From Chitinophagaceae bacterium (GTDB lineage Bacteria; Bacteroidota; Bacteroidia; Chitinophagales; Chitinophagaceae): DNA of 46,170 nt. The notes beneath the pieces are model-generated. The model was not told the DNA's origin. It worked only from the letters and a program-made list of their open reading frames with translations, and did no database searches. This document shows positions 42,686 through 46,170 of the stretch, in pieces. Position numbers and translations under genes: made by a program. The stretch spans positions 1 through 46,170 of the forward strand of contig JANYEP010000002.1 of NCBI GenBank assembly GCA_025363075.1, read 5' to 3'. Each line of letters opens with the position of its first letter. The first letter of the stretch is position 1.

Positions 42686-44116
42686 TTATTTATCTAAATA
42701 TTCATTTCCATTTCTATCGAGCCAACCTTTCTGTTCATTTGGCAATTCAAATCTTGTGAAATATTTTTTAAAATCATCCACAAATTTATACTTAACATCT
42801 TTATCAAAGGGAAAGTATCCATACATTCCGTTTCGTGAAAATTTTAGAGGAATATAAAAAAGATTTGAATAAATAGTATCATAAACAGTTGGCAAAACCA
42901 CCTCTAAAAATTTATGGTTATTTAATTTATAGATGCCATACTTATTGTTTTGTTTTATTTTGAAATAGCTTGAGTAGTCTGCAAAACTTTCAAAATAATT
43001 TTCATATTTATCATTCAAAAAAGTTATTTCTTGAATAGTTCTATCTATTGAAATGCTTATGCTTGTTGATATGTAGCCTTTATGGTAAAATACTGATGAA
43101 TCAACTTGAAGAATTAAACTATCTTTTTTTCGAGCAATTGAGTATGATACTTTAGAGTCCATTTCATCACAAACAATTTGTACTGAAGGCTTGGTTGTAA
43201 TTGGATAAATATTTCCAAGAGCATCCATATAATGAACATCATTTTTTATTAATACTTGCAACCAACTACTTGTAGTTGTATAGGCACGTACTGGAAATTT
43301 GTTTAGTTTATTCAACAATGAATTGTATATCTCAAATTCATTTCCTATTTTGCAGATGAAATATTGACTATGATTAATAATTGTGTCATATTCTTCTTTA
43401 ATAACAACATCTTTAAAACTATTTACAAATTGATATTTGCCATTAATGTTTTTATTAATCGAATAGTCCCACACATTCAATGCGTAGAACTCTTGATTAT
43501 TTGTATATAGTTTTTCTTCAATAATTTCTGCGTTTGAAAAATCATATTCTCCAATAAGTATTTTGAATTTTCCTTGAACACAGGCAATATATCCAGTTCT
43601 AATATCACGACCATTTATCAGAATGACATTTTTATTTCTTTTGAGATGAACAGAAAAATATGGGTAGGTTCTTATGTCTGAACGATAGTATTTGTTGTTT
43701 CTAAAATTGGTATCAGTTGCAACTTGTAAGCTATCAGTTTTTATGATAGCAAGATAATCTTTACTAATCTTTACCAATTTAATAACTTCTCCTCTACTTC
43801 TTATTTGATAGCTTTTGTTGCGAAAGAGTTGTTCAATGTTTACCCCTCCAATTTTGTTAATTGTAATATTTTCAGAATCTCTTTTATCATCTTCATCGAA
43901 GTCTCGTCTTGATTTATTAATGTGAATGTTTAGAAAGCCACTGATGGCTGAATCTTCTACGTTAATATATTGTTCGCTTCCACTTTTAGAATAAATAGAT
44001 AAAAAGCTTATTTCATCATCGTGGATTTGTAAATGTGTAACGCTATCTAACTTAACTACTTTTTGAGAAGTAACAAATAATGGGAGGAAAATAAATAGAA
44101 CAAATAAAATTCTCAT
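42686..44116 (-). CDS. Secreted WG-repeat-containing protein
   Basis: The 476-residue product has a signal peptide (MRILFVLFIFLPLFVTSQ). Its C-terminal third has WG/KWG-like repeats, for example NKYGIYKLNNHKFLEVVLPTVYD, NGMYGYFPFDKDVKYKFVDD and KGWLDRNGNEYLD. Earlier parts have weaker beta-rich repeats. WG-repeat proteins are common and poorly understood in Bacteroidota, and are thought to be extracytoplasmic binding scaffolds. There is no sorting domain. It lies 57 bases after pntB and just before the thiamine-binding-like gene, without obvious functional linkage. Confidence 0.78.
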   Translation of the reverse strand: MRILFVLFIFLPLFVTSQKVVKLDSVTHLQIHDDEISFLSIYSKSGSEQYINVEDSAISGFLNIHINKSRRDFDEDDKRDSENITINKIGGVNIEQLFRNKSYQIRSRGEVIKLVKISKDYLAIIKTDSLQVATDTNFRNNKYYRSDIRTYPYFSVHLKRNKNVILINGRDIRTGYIACVQGKFKILIGEYDFSNAEIIEEKLYTNNQEFYALNVWDYSINKNINGKYQFVNSFKDVVIKEEYDTIINHSQYFICKIGNEFEIYNSLLNKLNKFPVRAYTTTSSWLQVLIKNDVHYMDALGNIYPITTKPSVQIVCDEMDSKVSYSIARKKDSLILQVDSSVFYHKGYISTSISISIDRTIQEITFLNDKYENYFESFADYSSYFKIKQNNKYGIYKLNNHKFLEVVLPTVYDTIYSNLFYIPLKFSRNGMYGYFPFDKDVKYKFVDDFKKYFTRFELPNEQKGWLDRNGNEYLDK

Positions 44117-44173
44117 AACAATTTTATTTGTTGATGCAAATTGAGAATTAAATACATAAAATGTTAGAGGAAG

Positions 44174-45589
44174 TTACACATTCTTCACCTCTGCCAATAA
44201 ATCCTGTAATGCTTTTTTAGCATCACCAAACAGCATTGAAGTTTTTGGTTGAAAGAATAAATCATTTTCAATACCTGCATAACCTGGCTTCATACTACGT
44301 TTGTTTACTATCACTGTTTTTGCCTGTTCTACTTCAAGTATTGGCATACCATAGATAGGAGAACTTGGGTCGTTTTTAGCAGCAGGGTTTACCACATCAT
44401 TTGCCCCTAATATCAACACCACATCGGTAGATTTAAACTCATCATTAGCCTGTTCCATTTCCATTAATTTTTCATAATTAACATCAGCTTCTGCAAGCAA
44501 CACGTTCATATGTCCTGGCATACGACCAGCCACAGGATGAATGGCATATTTTACTTCAACACCTTTTTCCTCCAAATATTTTTCAAGCTCGTGGCAAGTG
44601 TGTTGTGCTTGTGCAACAGCCAATCCATAACCAGGAACAATAATTACTTTATTGGCATAAGCCATAACTGTTGCAGCATCATTTAAAGAAATTTCTTTAT
44701 AGTTGCCTTGTGGTGTAGAACCAGCAGCAGCACCACCAGATTTATTGCCCCCAAAACTTCCAATCAATACATTACTTAAACTTCTGTTCATTGCCTTGCA
44801 CATCAACATCGTTAACAATGTACCAGCAGCACCAACTAAAATACCACCTGTAAGCATTACTTTATTATCGTATAAAAATCCACCACAAGCAGCAGCAACG
44901 CCAGTAAAAGAGTTTAACAACGAAATTACAACTGGCATATCTGCACCACCAATTGGAAACACAAAGAACACGCCATAGGTTAAAGAAAGTCCTGCAATAA
45001 CATAGAATAAATATACATTTTCAGGAGAAATATTAACTACTAAATAAACTGATAAGCTTACGATTATTGCTAATAAAAGCAGGTTAAAAATGTGCTGACC
45101 AGGAAATGAAAAATCTTTCAATTTACCATTTAGTTTGCCCCAAGCTACCATACTTCCTGCAAATGAAACTGAGCCAATTACTAAACCCACAAGTATGATG
45201 CTTAACATTCCTGTATGTATTACACCACCATTTGACAAACCCTTTGCAAGGTGTCCAAACTCAATAAAACCAATCAATGCAGCACAAGCACCACCCATTC
45301 CATTAAAAAGGCTTACCATTTCTGGCATTGCAGTCATTTTAACTTTTTTGGCAGCCATTGTTCCAATGATACCACCTATTGCTAAAGCTGCAAAAATCCA
45401 AGGGTAATTGCCAAGCTTTGCTCCATTTTCTTCATATAAAAATATGGTACCAAAAATAGCTATTGTCATGCCGCCTGCTGCAACGAGATTCCCTTTTCTT
45501 GCAGTTGCAGGGTTTGATAACATTTTTAAACCTAGAATAAAAGTGATACTTCCAATTAAGTAACAAAGTGTAAGAATATTTAATTCCAT
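44174..45589 (-). CDS. pntB: NAD(P) transhydrogenase subunit beta
   Basis: I start at MELNILTLCYLIG rather than at an upstream in-frame GTG (45619), because homologues begin directly with the first membrane helix. About nine membrane helices (residues 5-260) form the proton channel. The C-terminal NADP-binding domain has VIIVPGYGLAVAQAQHTCHEL, KYAIHPVAGRMPGHMNVLLAEA, LILGANDVVNPAAK, GMPILEVEQAKTV and MKPGYAGIENDLF, the complete family signature. The enzyme couples proton entry to NADPH formation and needs PntA, which is not next to it in this window: the upstream neighbour is an unrelated gene (45654 onward). It is either a scattered operon or PntA lies beyond the edge. Confidence 0.95.
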   Translation of the reverse strand: MELNILTLCYLIGSITFILGLKMLSNPATARKGNLVAAGGMTIAIFGTIFLYEENGAKLGNYPWIFAALAIGGIIGTMAAKKVKMTAMPEMVSLFNGMGGACAALIGFIEFGHLAKGLSNGGVIHTGMLSIILVGLVIGSVSFAGSMVAWGKLNGKLKDFSFPGQHIFNLLLLAIIVSLSVYLVVNISPENVYLFYVIAGLSLTYGVFFVFPIGGADMPVVISLLNSFTGVAAACGGFLYDNKVMLTGGILVGAAGTLLTMLMCKAMNRSLSNVLIGSFGGNKSGGAAAGSTPQGNYKEISLNDAATVMAYANKVIIVPGYGLAVAQAQHTCHELEKYLEEKGVEVKYAIHPVAGRMPGHMNVLLAEADVNYEKLMEMEQANDEFKSTDVVLILGANDVVNPAAKNDPSSPIYGMPILEVEQAKTVIVNKRSMKPGYAGIENDLFFQPKTSMLFGDAKKALQDLLAEVKNV

Positions 45590-45653
45590 TTTTTTTATTT
45601 TTATTTGCCAAAAAGGCACTAAGACACGTTTTTTTAATAATGTATGATGTAAA

Positions 45654-46170
45654 CTAGTCTATTGCCTTAACAACTTTTTTAACATCTTTTGGTTTAAGTA
45701 ACATAGATAAATTTACGTTTTCAGAATAAATAATTTTGCCAGTATAACCATCTATAATATTGACTACTTTCTCTAGTGAATTTTGTACCCAGTTCAAATA
45801 ATAGAAACTTTTATTTGCATTTACAATCATATCGCTCAATTCTTGCCTTGGTATGATTTTAATGTTGTATGTATATCCCTCAAAAATTTCTCTCATCTCC
45901 TTTTTTGTTGCTTCTAGATCTGCATCTGAATAAGCCTTCATCTCTATGAAGGTACCAGGGTCTCCATACCAATAATTTGGCACATATAAAGTGTCAGTTT
46001 TAAGTTTAGTTATTTCTTGCTTATCAATAATATCCTTCGTTAATGACATTTCCTTGTTGTTTTGTAAAAGGTCATTAATCCTTTGAACCATATTTTTTAT
46101 ATTGCCCAAAGTGGCGTTCAAATAAGCATTTGTAATTGCAGAATCAAATATGTTTTTGGTTAAAAAAGGA
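45654..46170 (-). CDS. Unknown protein, 5'-truncated by window edge
   Basis: The frame is open from the right edge to TAG at 45654-45656, giving at least 171 residues. No start codon needs to be inside the window; residues such as LTKNIFDSAITNAYLNATL are read before the first usable start-like codon (TTG 46121). The visible part is charged and mixed helical/strand, with VPNYWYGDPGTFIEMKAYSDADLEATKKEM and a terminal LLKPKDVKKVVKAID. No signal or family is recognised. It lies between pntB and whatever is upstream, 64 bases from the pntB start. Confidence 0.65.
   Translation of the reverse strand, partial: PFLTKNIFDSAITNAYLNATLGNIKNMVQRINDLLQNNKEMSLTKDIIDKQEITKLKTDTLYVPNYWYGDPGTFIEMKAYSDADLEATKKEMREIFEGYTYNIKIIPRQELSDMIVNANKSFYYLNWVQNSLEKVVNIIDGYTGKIIYSENVNLSMLLKPKDVKKVVKAID

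Noticed and set aside
1-46170. tRNA, rRNA, integrase or complete insertion sequence
   Set aside because: None could be recognised by eye in the spacers or among the translated genes; small tRNAs could only be ruled out fully with a dedicated search.

Overview
The window is A+T-rich chromosomal DNA from a member of the Bacteroidota, most likely a Chitinophagaceae/Sphingobacteriia-type bacterium. Support comes from a PorQ component of the type IX secretion system (T9SS), a secreted protein with a T9SS C-terminal sorting domain, Cys-containing lipoprotein signals, a UbiD-type menaquinone decarboxylase, and repeated TAnnTTTG promoter boxes. Several of these boxes lie only a few bases before the start codon. 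The family placement is inference. No tRNA, rRNA, CRISPR array, integrase or intact insertion sequence was seen.

1-7.8 kb: an exopolysaccharide locus on the minus strand. In transcription order it holds a degenerate membrane histidine kinase, a BcsB-like periplasmic protein, a processive GT2 synthase with an MshEN/GspE-N-like front domain in place of PilZ, and a multi-membrane-span protein cut by the window edge. A GH5 glucanase lipoprotein diverges from it. The set resembles a cellulose-type synthase rebuilt from NfrB/XagB-like and Bcs-like parts.

7.8-15.2 kb (mostly plus): an SDR oxidoreductase, a SAM-hydrolase-fold protein, a spacer with a G+C-rich hairpin, a small lipoprotein, a repeat-rich spacer (five 21-bp repeats plus an inverted copy, and a decayed coding remnant), Lon protease, a YwqK/MORN-repeat secreted protein and a small outer-membrane barrel protein. 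A bidirectional terminator separates these from an orphan PhoB-like response regulator.

16-23 kb: a large secreted protein with a possible caspase-like His/Cys domain and a T9SS-exported phospholipase-D-like protein (plus). A minus operon, rsmA then a GSCFA protein then a polysaccharide deacetylase, follows.

23-33.3 kb: a frameshifted MscS channel, etfB-etfA, porQ, dihydroorotase plus a minimal MutS-like ATPase, a Wzi/RemB-like outer-membrane barrel and UbiD.

33.3-46.2 kb: a minus operon (gamma-glutamylcyclotransferase-like, LpxH, two secreted unknowns), yajQ, urocanate hydratase, a SulP transporter fused to a beta-carbonic anhydrase, ornithine aminotransferase, a thiamine-binding-like protein, a WG-repeat protein, PntB without an adjacent PntA, and an unknown gene cut by the right edge.

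Most of the window is core metabolism and envelope housekeeping. The main points of interest are the hybrid polysaccharide synthase locus, the caspase-like secreted protein, the frameshift in mscS, and short self-similar A/T words that sit in spacers and also appear in frame inside hutU, ubiD and a deacetylase gene.
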